Part shown: piece after piece, positions 28,221 through 37,387 of the stretch
Position numbering within the stretch: the first letter of the stretch is position 1
Layout: each line of letters starts with the position of its first letter
NCBI RefSeq assembly: GCF_024171785.1
Contig: NZ_JAMTCK010000008.1
Location: forward strand, 310,001-374,000
Length of the DNA stretch: 64,000 nucleotides
Direction of reading: 5' to 3'
DNA from: Goodfellowiella coeruleoviolacea
Lineage (GTDB): Bacteria > Actinomycetota > Actinomycetes > Mycobacteriales > Pseudonocardiaceae
Program-made: the position numbers and the translations under genes
Notes under the pieces: generated by a model
The model's input: only the letters and a program-made list of their open reading frames with translations
Database searches by the model: none
What the model was told of the DNA's origin: nothing

Positions 28221-31200
28221 GTGTCGGACCGAGCCAGCAGACCAGCGAGCAGACCCCGACCAGTCGGTGCCGTGCTGGCGGTGACGGCGAGTGCGGCCCT
28301 GGTGGTGGGGCTGGCCCAGGCGGCACTCGCCGACCCAGGGCCCGAGTCGGGCGCCGCGGTGGCCCAGCAGCCGACCGAGGACCTGGTGCGCTGGGTGAAC
28401 CCGCACGTGGGCACCAAACCCGGCGGGCAGGACCACGGCACCGGCGGCGGCGCCGGCAACACCTTCCCGGGCGCGGTCGTGCCGTTCGGCCTGATGCAGT
28501 GGAGCCCGGACACCGCGGTCAACCAGCCCGGCGGCTACTTCTACGACGACAACCGGATCACCGGCTTCAGCCTGACCCACCTGTCCGGCGCGGGCTGCAC
28601 CACCTACCAGGACATCCCGTTCATGCCGGTGGTCGGCGAGGTCACCACCTCACCGGCGACCGACCCCGACCGGTACACGGCCACGTTCTCGCACGACAAC
28701 GAGACGGTGACGGCCGGCTACTACGGGGTGCGGCTGGACAGCGGCGCCCAGGTGGAACTGACCGCCACCCAGCGCACCGGCACCGGCCGGATCACCTACC
28801 CGGCGCTGGAGCCGGCCACCCTGCTGGTGAACACCTCCGGGTCGATCGCCGGAACCGACGACGCCGAGGTCACCATCGGCGCCAGCAGCATCAGCGGGTG
28901 GGCCACCAGCGGCCGGTTCTGCGGCGCCGACCACCGCTACCGGGTGTACTTCCACGCCGAGTTCGACCAGCCCTTCGCCGAGGTCGGCACCTGGAAGGAC
29001 GGCGCGGTCACCCCGGGCCGGACCAGCGAGCGCGGCGGCTCCCCGCCCCGGGTGGACCTGTCCGCGGCGAACGCCCCCAAGAACGGCACCGACCAGCCCC
29101 GGCCGAGCCAGCGCCAGGACACCACCGTGTCCGGCCCGGGCACCGGCGCCTACGTCACCTTCGACACCAGCGGGCAGCGCACCGTCACCGTCCGGGTTGG
29201 ACTGTCCTTTGTGTCCGTTGACGGGGCGAGGGCGAACCTGGCGGCGGAGAACCCGCGACCGGAGTTCGACCGGACCCGCCAGGCCGCCAGCGACGCGTGG
29301 AACGACCGGCTCAACCAGATCCGGGTCAGCGGCGGCACCGACGAGCAGCGCACCACGTTCTACACCGCGCTGTACCACAGCCTGGTGCAGCCCAACGTGT
29401 TCTCCGACGTGGACGGTCGCTACCCCGGCTTCGACGGCCGGGTGCACGCGGTCGAGCGCGGCCACGCCGCGTACACCAACTTCTCCGGCTGGGACGTCTA
29501 CCGCTCCGAGGTCCAGCTGCTCGCCCTGCTGGCGCCCCAGGAGACCAGCGACATCGCCCGCTCCATGATCGCCTACGCCGAGCAGGGCGGGTCCTGGGAC
29601 CGGTGGACCGTGGCCAACACCTACACCGGCGTGATGAACGGCGACCCGTACCACATCATCGTGTCCTCGGCGTACGCCTTCGGTGCCAGGGACTTCGACG
29701 CGGGCAGGGCGCTGCTGCTGATGCTGCGCGGCGCCACCCAACCCACCCAGGGCTACCAGGAGCGGCCCGGCCTGGCCGACTACCAGAAGCTGGGCTACGT
29801 GGCCGGCGCCGCCGCCGACACCCTGGAGTACACCAGCGCCGACTTCGCCATCGCGCAGCTGGCCCGCCGGCTCGGTGACAGCGCCACCTGGCAGGAGTTC
29901 ATGCGCCGCGCCCAGTTCTGGCAGAACCTGTACAACCCGGCCACCGGCTACCTCCAGCCGCGCAACCGGGACGGCTCGTTCGCCGAACCGTTCGACCCGG
30001 CCAACCCCAGCGGCTACGTGGAGGGCAACGGCGCCCAGTACACCTGGATGGTGCCCTACAACACGGCCGGGCTGGTCAGCGCGTTCGGCGGCGCGGCGGC
30101 CGTGACCGAGCGGCTGGACACCTTCTTCACCGAACTCAACGCCGGACCGCACGAGCCGTACGCGTTCCTGGGCAACGAACCCACCCTGCAGACCCCGTGG
30201 ATCTACAACTACACCGGCCGGCCCGACCGCACCCAGGACATCACCCGCCGGTCGCTGACCGAGCTGTTCGGCCCGGACGCCGACGGCCTGGTCGGCAACG
30301 ACGACCTGGGCCAGATGTCGTCCTGGTACGTGTGGGCGGCCATGGGCATGTACCCCTACCTGCCCGGCCGCGCCGAACTGGTGCTCAACAGCCCGCTGTT
30401 CGAGAAGATCACCGTCCAGCGGCCGGGCGCCGCGCCGATCGTGATCTCCGCGCCCGGCGCGTCGGCGGCCACCCGCTACGTCACCGGGCTGAAGGTCAAC
30501 GGCCAGCCGTCCACCCGCACCTGGCTGCCCGAGTCGTTCGCCACCCGGGGCGGCACGGTCGAGTTCACCCTGGCCGAGCGGGCCGGCGCGACCTGGGGCA
30601 CCGCGCCCTCGGACGCGCCACCGTCCTTCCGGGACGGTGAGGCGCTCACCCAGATCGGTTTCGCCCAGCCGTCCCGGCTGGTCATCCCGTCCGGCGGCAG
30701 CGCGTCGGCCACCGTGGGCGCCCAGGACGTGTCCGGTCAGGCGGCCACGGTGACCTGGAGCGCCGCCGCACCGCCCGGCCTGACCGTGACCCCCTCGTCC
30801 GGGCGGTTCACCGTGCCGGCGCAGGGCCGGGCCAGCGTGCCGGTGACCGTGGCCGTGGCCGGCGACGCCGCGCAGACCAGCCACCGCGTGCCGATCACGC
30901 TGAGCACGGGCGGCCGGACCCTGGCGCCGACCACCCTGGTGGTGCTGGTGGCCGAGCCGGGCAGCCTGCGCGCGGCCTTCGACAACGTGGGCGTGTCCGA
31001 CGACACCGACCCGGCCCTGGCCGACTACGACGGCGGCGGCTGGAGCATGTCCGGCCAGGCGCTGGCCAAGGCCGGGGTGGTGCCGGGCCAACCGGTCACC
31101 GTGGACGGCCTGGCCCACCAGTGGCCGTCGGTGCCCGGCGGCGACCCGGACAACGTGGTGGCCCGCGGCCAGCGCGTCAGCGTGGCGGCCCCGGCCGGCG

Positions 31201-31532
31201 CGACCAGGCTGGCGCTGCTGGGCAGCGCCACCAACGGCAAGGCGTCCGGCACGCTGACCATCACCTACACCGACGGCACCACCCAGACCGCCGAGGTCGG
31301 TTTCTCCGACTGGACCCTGGGCGGTGGCGGCGGCGCGGTCCAGTTCGACAACCGGATCGCCGCCCGGACCGCCTACCGCAACCAGGCCAACGGCTCGCCC
31401 CAGCAGGTGAGCACCTACGTGTTCGCCACCGCGCCGATCAGCCTCGCCCCGGGCAAGCAGGTCGCGTCGGTGACCCTGCCGGCCAGCGTCACCGGCGGCG
31501 CCCTGCACGTCTTCGCGATCACCGCCGCCTGA
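28221..31532 (+). CDS. Secreted GH92 alpha-mannosidase with C-terminal accessory domains
   Basis: A 1103-residue secreted protein. The signal peptide (residues 1-38) ends near AALADPG. The GH92 catalytic part (about 50-790) shows WVNPHVGTKPGG, FPGAVVPFGLMQWSPD, LSGAGC, YHSLVQPNVFSDVDGRY and the acid/base-rich GNDDLGQMSSWYVWAAMGMYP. GH92 enzymes are Ca2+-dependent inverting exo-alpha-mannosidases acting on mannans and glycoproteins. The C-terminal 300 residues hold an Ig-like segment and a beta-sandwich (AAFDNVGVSDDTDP...) often linked to carbohydrate binding. GTG 28221 is chosen for GGAGG 5 bases upstream. A second GH92 gene follows after 38 bases. Confidence 0.92.
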   Translation: MSDRASRPASRPRPVGAVLAVTASAALVVGLAQAALADPGPESGAAVAQQPTEDLVRWVNPHVGTKPGGQDHGTGGGAGNTFPGAVVPFGLMQWSPDTAVNQPGGYFYDDNRITGFSLTHLSGAGCTTYQDIPFMPVVGEVTTSPATDPDRYTATFSHDNETVTAGYYGVRLDSGAQVELTATQRTGTGRITYPALEPATLLVNTSGSIAGTDDAEVTIGASSISGWATSGRFCGADHRYRVYFHAEFDQPFAEVGTWKDGAVTPGRTSERGGSPPRVDLSAANAPKNGTDQPRPSQRQDTTVSGPGTGAYVTFDTSGQRTVTVRVGLSFVSVDGARANLAAENPRPEFDRTRQAASDAWNDRLNQIRVSGGTDEQRTTFYTALYHSLVQPNVFSDVDGRYPGFDGRVHAVERGHAAYTNFSGWDVYRSEVQLLALLAPQETSDIARSMIAYAEQGGSWDRWTVANTYTGVMNGDPYHIIVSSAYAFGARDFDAGRALLLMLRGATQPTQGYQERPGLADYQKLGYVAGAAADTLEYTSADFAIAQLARRLGDSATWQEFMRRAQFWQNLYNPATGYLQPRNRDGSFAEPFDPANPSGYVEGNGAQYTWMVPYNTAGLVSAFGGAAAVTERLDTFFTELNAGPHEPYAFLGNEPTLQTPWIYNYTGRPDRTQDITRRSLTELFGPDADGLVGNDDLGQMSSWYVWAAMGMYPYLPGRAELVLNSPLFEKITVQRPGAAPIVISAPGASAATRYVTGLKVNGQPSTRTWLPESFATRGGTVEFTLAERAGATWGTAPSDAPPSFRDGEALTQIGFAQPSRLVIPSGGSASATVGAQDVSGQAATVTWSAAAPPGLTVTPSSGRFTVPAQGRASVPVTVAVAGDAAQTSHRVPITLSTGGRTLAPTTLVVLVAEPGSLRAAFDNVGVSDDTDPALADYDGGGWSMSGQALAKAGVVPGQPVTVDGLAHQWPSVPGGDPDNVVARGQRVSVAAPAGATRLALLGSATNGKASGTLTITYTDGTTQTAEVGFSDWTLGGGGGAVQFDNRIAARTAYRNQANGSPQQVSTYVFATAPISLAPGKQVASVTLPASVTGGALHVFAITAA

Positions 31533-31570
31533 CTCCGTCCACTGTGATCCGTCTACAGAGGAGTGATCGG

Positions 31571-34009
31571 ATGCCCGGTTCGTGGCGGGGTGCCGCCGTG
31601 TTAGCCCTCGCGGTCGCCGTGCCGGCCGCCCTGGCCGTGCCGACGGCGGCGGCCGACCCCACCCCGGGCGGTGCCGGCGTCGACCCCCTCACCGAGGTGA
31701 ACACCTTCATCGGCACCAAGGACGACGGCAACACCTTCCCGGGCGCGGCCATGCCGTTCGGCATGACCCAGGTCAGCCCGATCGGGTCGCACTACGCCGG
31801 CTACCACTACGACGACCCGCTCATCCGGGGCTTCGGCCACTTCTTCCTGTCCGGCGCGGGCTGCTGGGAGCAGGGCGGCCTGATCTCCACCCTGCCCACC
31901 ACCGGCAGCATCGGCCCCGGCGGTGACTTCGACACCACCGACCCGGCCAGCTTCGACCACACCCGCTACGCCTCGCCCTACACCCACGACGGCGAGGTGG
32001 GCCGGCCGGGCGACTACCGGGTCCGGCTCACCGGGTACGGCGGCATCGACGTGGCCGCCACCGCCACCACCCGCACCGGGGTGGAGCGCTACACCTTCCC
32101 GGCCACCGCGAGCACCGGCCACGTGTTCGTCAACACCGGCCAGGCCAACGACCGGGAGCCGGTGACCGCCAGCGAGATCCGGGTGGTGGACGACCACACC
32201 GTGGCCGGCGTGGTGGAGTCGCAGGCGTTCTGCGGCGGCAAGCCCTACCGCACCCACTTCGTCACCACCTTCGACCGGCCGTTCACCAGCTACGGCACCT
32301 GGTCCCCGCAGGGCGGCACGCCCGGCTCGACCGCCTCGGCCGGGGGTGCCGGCCTGCGCGGCGCCTGGCTCAGCTTCGACACCGGCGGCGGGCGCACCCA
32401 GGTCACCGCGACCACGGCGATCTCCCACGTGGACGGTGCCGGTGCCGCGCGCAACCTGGCGGCCGAGACCACCGCGCACGGCCGGCGGCTGAGCTTCGAC
32501 GAGGTGCGCGAGCGCGCCCAGCGCGCCTGGCGGGAGGAACTGCGCAGTGTCGAGATCAGCGGCGGTGGCGCCGACGACCGCACGGTGTTCTACACCGCCC
32601 TGTACCACTCGCTGCTGCAACCGCTGACCGGCAACGACGTGGACGGCCGGTACCTGGGCTTCGACAACCAGGTGCACCGCGCCACCGGCTGGACCTACTA
32701 CGAGTTCTTCTCGCTGTGGGACACCTACCGCACGCAGAACCAGTTCCTGGCGCTGCTGCGGCCCGCCCGCGCCCGCGACATCGCGCGCAGCCTGCTGGCC
32801 ATCGACGAGCAGGGCGGCTGGCTGCCCCGCTGGGCCTACGCCAACCAGGAGACCAACACCATGACCGGCGACCCGGTCACCCCGTTCCTGGTCGACCTGT
32901 GGCGGTTCGGCGCGCTGCGCGGCCTGGAGGACCAGGCGTACGCGGCCCTGCTGCGCAACGCCACCCAACTGCCGCCGGCCGACTCCCCGTTCTCCGGCCG
33001 CGCCGGCAACCCCAGCTACCAGGCGCACGGATTCGTCCAGTACGACAAGGACTTCCCGCACAAGGGCCAGGACGTGGACCCGCAGCACGGCGGCTCGGCC
33101 ACCCTGGAGTACGCGCTGGCCGACTGCTCCCTGTCGGTCATGGCGCAGGCGCTGGGCCACCGCGCGGACGCCGCCGCCCTGCGCGCCAAGGGCCGCAACT
33201 ACCAGGTGCTGTGGGACGCCGGCGCCAGCGACCGGGGCTTCACCGGCTTCCCCCGCCCCAAGCTGGCCGGCGGCGCGTGGTTCACCCCGGCCGACGGCTC
33301 CTACGAGCCCACCGGCCAGGACGGCTTCCACGAGGGCACCGCCTGGCAGTACCAGTGGCTGGCCCAGCAGGACGTGCCCGGCCTGGTGCGGCTGATGGGC
33401 GGCCAGCGGGCCGCCGGGCAGCGGCTGGACGAGTTCTTCGCCTACCCCGACCTGCTGGTCGACCCGGCCGGCACGGCGCGGGAGAAGTGGGTGGTCGGCT
33501 CCTACGACTACTACAACCAGTTCCGCTACAACCCCAACAACGAACCCGACCTGCACGCGCCGTGGATGTACACGCTGATCGGCCAGCCGTGGAAGACCTC
33601 GGCCGTGGTGCACGCCGCGCACACCCTGTTCACCAACGCGCCGGACGGCGTGACCGGCAACGACGACCTGGGCACCATGTCGGCCTGGTACGTGTTCAGC
33701 GCGCTGGGCCTGTACCCGGCGGTGCCCGGCACCGGCCAGTTCGTGCTCAACGCGCCCCGCTTCCCGCGCGCGGTGCTGCACCTGCCCGGCGGCCGCGACG
33801 TGGTGATCACGGCCGAGGGCGCGACCGCCGAGAACATCGAGTACGTCAGCGGCCTGCGCGTCGGCCGCCAGGCCCGCGACCGCTCCTGGATCGACGTGGC
33901 CGAGCTGCGCTCCGGCGCCGCGCTCACCTTCCAGCTCACCCCCGACCCGGCCAGGGCCACCTGGGCCACCTCCCCGACCAGCGCGCCACCCGCGCCCTGC
34001 GCCAGCTGA
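31571..34009 (+). CDS. Secreted GH92 alpha-mannosidase
   Basis: An 812-residue secreted enzyme. A short signal peptide (MPGSWRGAAV...AAADP) is followed directly by the GH92 domain: VNTFIGTKDDGNTFPGAAMPFGM, LSGAGCWEQGG, YHSLLQPLTGNDVDGRY, WDTYRTQNQ and GNDDLGTMSAWYVFSALGLYP. It lacks the accessory domains of its upstream neighbour. It probably trims a different alpha-mannosidic linkage. The ATG has GAGGAG 8 bases upstream. It lies 38 bases after the first GH92 gene and should share its transcript, which ends at the hairpin at 34029. Confidence 0.93.
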   Translation: MPGSWRGAAVLALAVAVPAALAVPTAAADPTPGGAGVDPLTEVNTFIGTKDDGNTFPGAAMPFGMTQVSPIGSHYAGYHYDDPLIRGFGHFFLSGAGCWEQGGLISTLPTTGSIGPGGDFDTTDPASFDHTRYASPYTHDGEVGRPGDYRVRLTGYGGIDVAATATTRTGVERYTFPATASTGHVFVNTGQANDREPVTASEIRVVDDHTVAGVVESQAFCGGKPYRTHFVTTFDRPFTSYGTWSPQGGTPGSTASAGGAGLRGAWLSFDTGGGRTQVTATTAISHVDGAGAARNLAAETTAHGRRLSFDEVRERAQRAWREELRSVEISGGGADDRTVFYTALYHSLLQPLTGNDVDGRYLGFDNQVHRATGWTYYEFFSLWDTYRTQNQFLALLRPARARDIARSLLAIDEQGGWLPRWAYANQETNTMTGDPVTPFLVDLWRFGALRGLEDQAYAALLRNATQLPPADSPFSGRAGNPSYQAHGFVQYDKDFPHKGQDVDPQHGGSATLEYALADCSLSVMAQALGHRADAAALRAKGRNYQVLWDAGASDRGFTGFPRPKLAGGAWFTPADGSYEPTGQDGFHEGTAWQYQWLAQQDVPGLVRLMGGQRAAGQRLDEFFAYPDLLVDPAGTAREKWVVGSYDYYNQFRYNPNNEPDLHAPWMYTLIGQPWKTSAVVHAAHTLFTNAPDGVTGNDDLGTMSAWYVFSALGLYPAVPGTGQFVLNAPRFPRAVLHLPGGRDVVITAEGATAENIEYVSGLRVGRQARDRSWIDVAELRSGAALTFQLTPDPARATWATSPTSAPPAPCAS

Positions 34010-34028
34010 GTCCGAAGTGGACCCGTCC

Positions 34029-34064
34029 GGAGCCCCGTCCAGCGGATCAGCTGGGCGGGGCTCC
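34029..34064. terminator. Bidirectional hairpin terminator
   Basis: Arms 34029-34043 and 34050-34064 pair over 15 bases with one G-T wobble and a 6-base loop. It lies between the convergent GH92 and pectate lyase genes. Confidence 0.75.
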
Positions 34065-34072
34065 GGGGGTGG

Positions 34073-35278
34073 TTACGGGGTGACGGTCTTGCCGCCGAAG
34101 GTGACGACGAGGCGGCCGTCGGAGGCGAAGGACCACTTCAGGGCGCCGGTGTAGGCGGAGCACCTGGACCCGTTCGACCCGGACCAGAACTGGTTCGAGC
34201 TGTCCGCGTCACCGGTGATCCGGTCGTTGCTTCCCTTGCTGCTGCGGCACGAGACGTTGTTGCGGAACACCGAGGTGCCGCCGTCGAACGAGTAGTTGCG
34301 CTCCTCGTTGTCGATGCTGACGTTGTTGGTGATCGTCATGGTGCCGAGGTTGCGGTTGTAGGTGAACCCGTGCTTGCCGTTGTCGTAGGCGATGTTGCGC
34401 TGGATGACGTGGTTGACCTTGATGTCCTCGCCACCGAGCTTGTAGCCGTTGCGGTCACCGTTGCCGGCCTGGGAGCCGTCGCTGAGGGTGCCGTTGCCGT
34501 AGGACAGGGAGTCCTCGATGGTCACCGCGCCGATGGGGCCGGTGTCGGACTTGGTGTAGAGGTCCCAGCCGTCGTCGATGTTGTTGTGCGACACGGTGTA
34601 GCGGAAGACGTTGCCCGGGCCGGAGGTGAGCTTGGCGGCGAAGCCGTCGGCGTCCTCGCCGTCGGAGTCGGCGTTGTCGTGCGACTCCGAGCTGAGGATG
34701 AGGTTGTTGGCCGGCCACTGGTCCTTGGGGGTGTCCGAGGCGATCCGGGAGATCTGCAACCCCGAGTCGCGGTTGAAGCGGGTCACCGTGCGCTCGATGA
34801 TGTTGTTGCTGCCGCCGACGAAGATCCCGTTGTCGCCGGCGCGCTGCACGGTGAGGCCGTAGACGTGCCAGTACGACCCGTTCACGGCGAGCCCGCGGTT
34901 GGCCGAGTTCTCGGACATCGCCGAGAAGTTCAGCACCGGGGTCTCACCGGGGTAGGCGGACAGCTTCTTGCGGGCGCTGGCGGTGCCGTTGTTGCCCGGC
35001 GCGATGGTGACGGTCTGCGCGTAGTCGTAGGTCCCGCCGCGCAGGTAGATCGTGCCGCCGGCGGTCACCCGGGTGATCGCCGAGGTGAGCGTGGTGGGGT
35101 CCGACTCGGTTCCGGTCGCGCTGTCCTTGCCGTTCGGCGCCACGTACAGCGGGCTGGCCGCCGCCGAGACCTCGCCAGCCGGGTGGCTGGGCGCGGCGAC
35201 CGCCGGTCCGGGAGCTGACACGCCCACCGCGCCCGCCACCAGGGCGGTGCCGGCGAGAAAGGGCCTGAACTTCATCAT
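34073..35278 (-). CDS. Secreted right-handed beta-helix pectate lyase (PL9-like)
   Basis: A 401-residue protein with a signal peptide (about 1-29, ...GPAVAAPSHP). It then has the start LYVAPNGKDSATGTESDPTTLTSAI and IYLRGGTYDYAQTVTI, typical of PL9-type polysaccharide lyases. The middle is a parallel beta-helix rich in Asn ladders (HDNADSDGEDADGFAAK, HNNIDDGWDLYTK). The Asp cluster suits Ca2+ binding, and the Lys of RNGYKLGGE is in place for the catalytic base. It should cleave polygalacturonate by beta-elimination outside the cell. The ATG at 35278 or the next one at 35275 is possible. A LacI-type palindrome sits inside its promoter. Confidence 0.87.
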   Translation of the reverse strand: MMKFRPFLAGTALVAGAVGVSAPGPAVAAPSHPAGEVSAAASPLYVAPNGKDSATGTESDPTTLTSAITRVTAGGTIYLRGGTYDYAQTVTIAPGNNGTASARKKLSAYPGETPVLNFSAMSENSANRGLAVNGSYWHVYGLTVQRAGDNGIFVGGSNNIIERTVTRFNRDSGLQISRIASDTPKDQWPANNLILSSESHDNADSDGEDADGFAAKLTSGPGNVFRYTVSHNNIDDGWDLYTKSDTGPIGAVTIEDSLSYGNGTLSDGSQAGNGDRNGYKLGGEDIKVNHVIQRNIAYDNGKHGFTYNRNLGTMTITNNVSIDNEERNYSFDGGTSVFRNNVSCRSSKGSNDRITGDADSSNQFWSGSNGSRCSAYTGALKWSFASDGRLVVTFGGKTVTP

Positions 35279-35393
35279 GCGTCTCCAGAGGGTGAGCGCG
35301 GCGCGGGCGCCGATCCGCTGCCGCGGCGCCGCGTGACGGCTTCGTGTTCCGCGTCTCTGGCCGGACGGATGCTCGAAACACCGAGGAGACCAC

Positions 35394-35423
35394 AGGGTAT
35401 GGAAAGCGCTTTCCTGCTGTCAA
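35394..35423 (-). promoter_or_regulatory. Pectate lyase promoter with operator in the spacer
   Basis: On the minus strand TTGACA (35418-35423) and TACCCT (35394-35399) are 18 bases apart. The spacer contains GGAAAGCGCTTTCC (35401-35414), a perfect 14-base palindrome of the LacI/GalR operator type with a central CG. A LacI-family repressor bound there would block the promoter. The box ends about 115 bases before the start codon. Confidence 0.7.
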
Positions 35424-35539
35424 GGGCGGCGCCCTGGTCCGGTGCGGACCCCACTCCGGGCACGACATCGGTGACAAAACGGGTGAACCGGAGTGATCCG
35501 CCCGGCGCGGGACGGATGGCGACCCGGGCCGGCTGGCGG

Positions 35540-35782
35540 CTACCCGACGACCAGACCGCCGTCGATGACCAGGTCCTGTCCGGTGACGTAGGACGCCTCG
35601 TCGGACGCGAGGAAGGCGACGGCGTTGGCGAAGACCGCGTCCAGCCGGCGCTGGTCCCGGCCGGTGATCACCACCCGCGCGCCCTCGGCGAGCAGCCGCC
35701 GCGCGGTCGCCAGTCCCATGCCGCTCGTGCCGCCGGTGACCAGTGCGACCTTGCCGTGGAATCGGGAAACGTTGTGCTGCAT
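35540..35782 (-). pseudogene. SDR oxidoreductase with large internal deletion
   Basis: An 80-codon open frame that joins the first 40 residues of a short-chain dehydrogenase ([33 protein letters not shown]) directly to the last 30 ([24 protein letters not shown]). About 150-170 residues are missing, including the NNAG strand and the catalytic Ser-Tyr-Lys. The frame is intact, so a short protein might still be made, but it cannot be an SDR enzyme. Its neighbour is a similarly gutted regulator gene. Confidence 0.8.
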
Positions 35783-35880
35783 GGGTTTCAGCCTGCTGAA
35801 CTGGGTGCCGGACAATCAGTGCGCGCTGAACGTGGGACCGACACCACCAGGCTGGGCGGGTGATCACACCGCGCTGGCGA

Positions 35881-36293
35881 TCACGCCGGGGCGGCGAGCC
35901 GGACGCGTGGCAGCCGGTCGAGCCGCGCCGCGGTTCCGCTGCCGGGCCGCGGGTTGTACAGCTCCAGGTACCAGCCCGGGTGATCGGTCACGGCCAGGGT
36001 CGTCATGTCGAAGACCAGCTCGCCGACCTCGGGGTGGTGCACCGCCTTGACCGCCTGGGCCGGAACGCCCACCTCGTGGCGCGCCCACAGCGCGGCGAAC
36101 TCCGGGCTGACGGCGCTCAGCTCGTCGACCACCCGGCCGAACGCCGGATCGTCCGGGGCGTGGCCGGCGTCCGGCGGCGGCCCACCGCCACCACGCCGAC
36201 GTCAGCCGGAGTCAGCCGGGCCCGGCAGGCGCGCAGGAAGTCGCGGAGCTGCGCGCGGCGCCGCAGTGCGGCCGAGGTGGTCTCGCTGGTCAT
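35881..36293 (-). pseudogene. MmyB-type HTH regulator remnant, deleted and frameshifted
   Basis: The start (MTSETTSAALRRRAQLRDFLRACRARLTPADVG, ending GRRRTP) is the N-terminus of actinobacterial MmyB-like regulators. Around 36175 the reading frame changes, and another frame continues with DPAFGRVVDELSAVSPEFAALWARHEV and HHPEVGELVFDMTTL, the C-terminal MmyB ligand-binding region. The HTH core and most of the middle are gone. A full-length member is about 280 residues; here about 135 codons remain in two frames. Confidence 0.75.
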
Positions 36294-36371
36294 ACGCCAC
36301 GGTAACAACGGCTGGCGCCGGCCAGGACCCACGACGGCCGCACCTCACGCGGGAAGTGGGCCGAACCCGGG

Positions 36372-37277
36372 TCAGTCGACGGACAACACGGCCTTGCCGC
36401 TGACCTCGCGGTTGATCAGCGCGTTGGCGGCCTCGTCGTAGCGCTGCCAGGAGCCGCGCCAGCCGATGTCCACCCGCAGCTGTCCGGCGGCGACCAGGTC
36501 GAGCAGGTAGGCCATGTCCGGTCCGAGTTCGGGGCCCATGTTGAAGGCGGTGAGCGACTTGGCCGCCCCCACCGTGGCATACGGCTGGAAGGTCGCCGGC
36601 TCACCCGAGGTCCAGCCGATGCTCTGGATCACGCCGCCGGGGGCCAGCGCGTCCCAGGCGCGGACCAGTTGGCCGCCGCCGACGTTGTCCAGCACCACGT
36701 CCACCGATGCCGGCTCCAGCCCGTCCAGGTTGGCGACCACCTCGTGCGCGCCCAGTTCGGCCAGCCCGTCGCCGCGCTTGGCCTGGGCGATCACGTGTGC
36801 TCCTGCTCGGGCGGCGAGCTGCACCGCCATGCGGCCCACGCCGCCGGACGCGCCGGTCACCACCACCCGCCGCCCCAGCAGCGGTCCGGAGCGGCGCAGC
36901 GCGCGCAGTGCCGTCACGCCCGCCACCGGTACGGTCGCCGCGACCGCCAGGTCCACCGCGTCGGGCACGACCGCGATCTCGCTCACCGGCACCGCGCGCC
37001 GCTGTGCCCACGCGCCGCTGAAGCCGAAGGTCACCACCCTGGTGCCCACGGCGGGGCCGGAGCCGTCCTCGGTGGTCCTGGCCACCACCCCGGCGGCGTC
37101 CCAGCCGTGCACCTCGCCCGCCTCGGCGACGCCGGACCGCGCGTGCGAGACCTCGCCGTAGTTCAGCGAGATCTCCGCGACGTCCACGAGCACCTTGTCG
37201 GGCGTGAGATCGGGTTCGGGCGTCTCGCTGAGCGCGAGTCCGGACGGGGTGTCGGGGGTGATCACGAGTGCGCGCAA
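36372..37277 (-). CDS. Quinone oxidoreductase-like MDR protein (copy 1)
   Basis: A 301-residue medium-chain dehydrogenase/reductase without zinc ligands. It has an N-terminal GroES-like part (LSLNYGE-type segment here ISLNYGEVSHA, VHGWDAAGVV) and the nucleotide fold VVVTGASGGVGRMAVQLAARAGA. It probably reduces enones or quinones with NADPH. The TTG start is inferred because GGGAGG lies 7 bases upstream and the paralogue at 39983 starts with GTG at the same place. That paralogue has exactly the same length (906 bp) and roughly three quarters identical residues. Confidence 0.83.
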   Translation of the reverse strand: MRALVITPDTPSGLALSETPEPDLTPDKVLVDVAEISLNYGEVSHARSGVAEAGEVHGWDAAGVVARTTEDGSGPAVGTRVVTFGFSGAWAQRRAVPVSEIAVVPDAVDLAVAATVPVAGVTALRALRRSGPLLGRRVVVTGASGGVGRMAVQLAARAGAHVIAQAKRGDGLAELGAHEVVANLDGLEPASVDVVLDNVGGGQLVRAWDALAPGGVIQSIGWTSGEPATFQPYATVGAAKSLTAFNMGPELGPDMAYLLDLVAAGQLRVDIGWRGSWQRYDEAANALINREVSGKAVLSVD

Positions 37278-37387
37278 GGGAAACCTCCCATGACGATGGC
37301 TGCCAGTGCGGCACAACTCTCCCGTGGCGCGGCCTATTCCACCGCTCACCGCTCCAGCAGGCGCGGGCGGCCCGGCGGCGGCGCGGG

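Noticed and set aside
35397-35415. GGAAAGCGCTTTCC as a binding site of the local mannose-operon LacI protein
   Set aside because: The palindrome before that operon has a different half-site and no copy of this 14-mer is seen near it. I keep it as an operator of an unknown LacI-family regulator.
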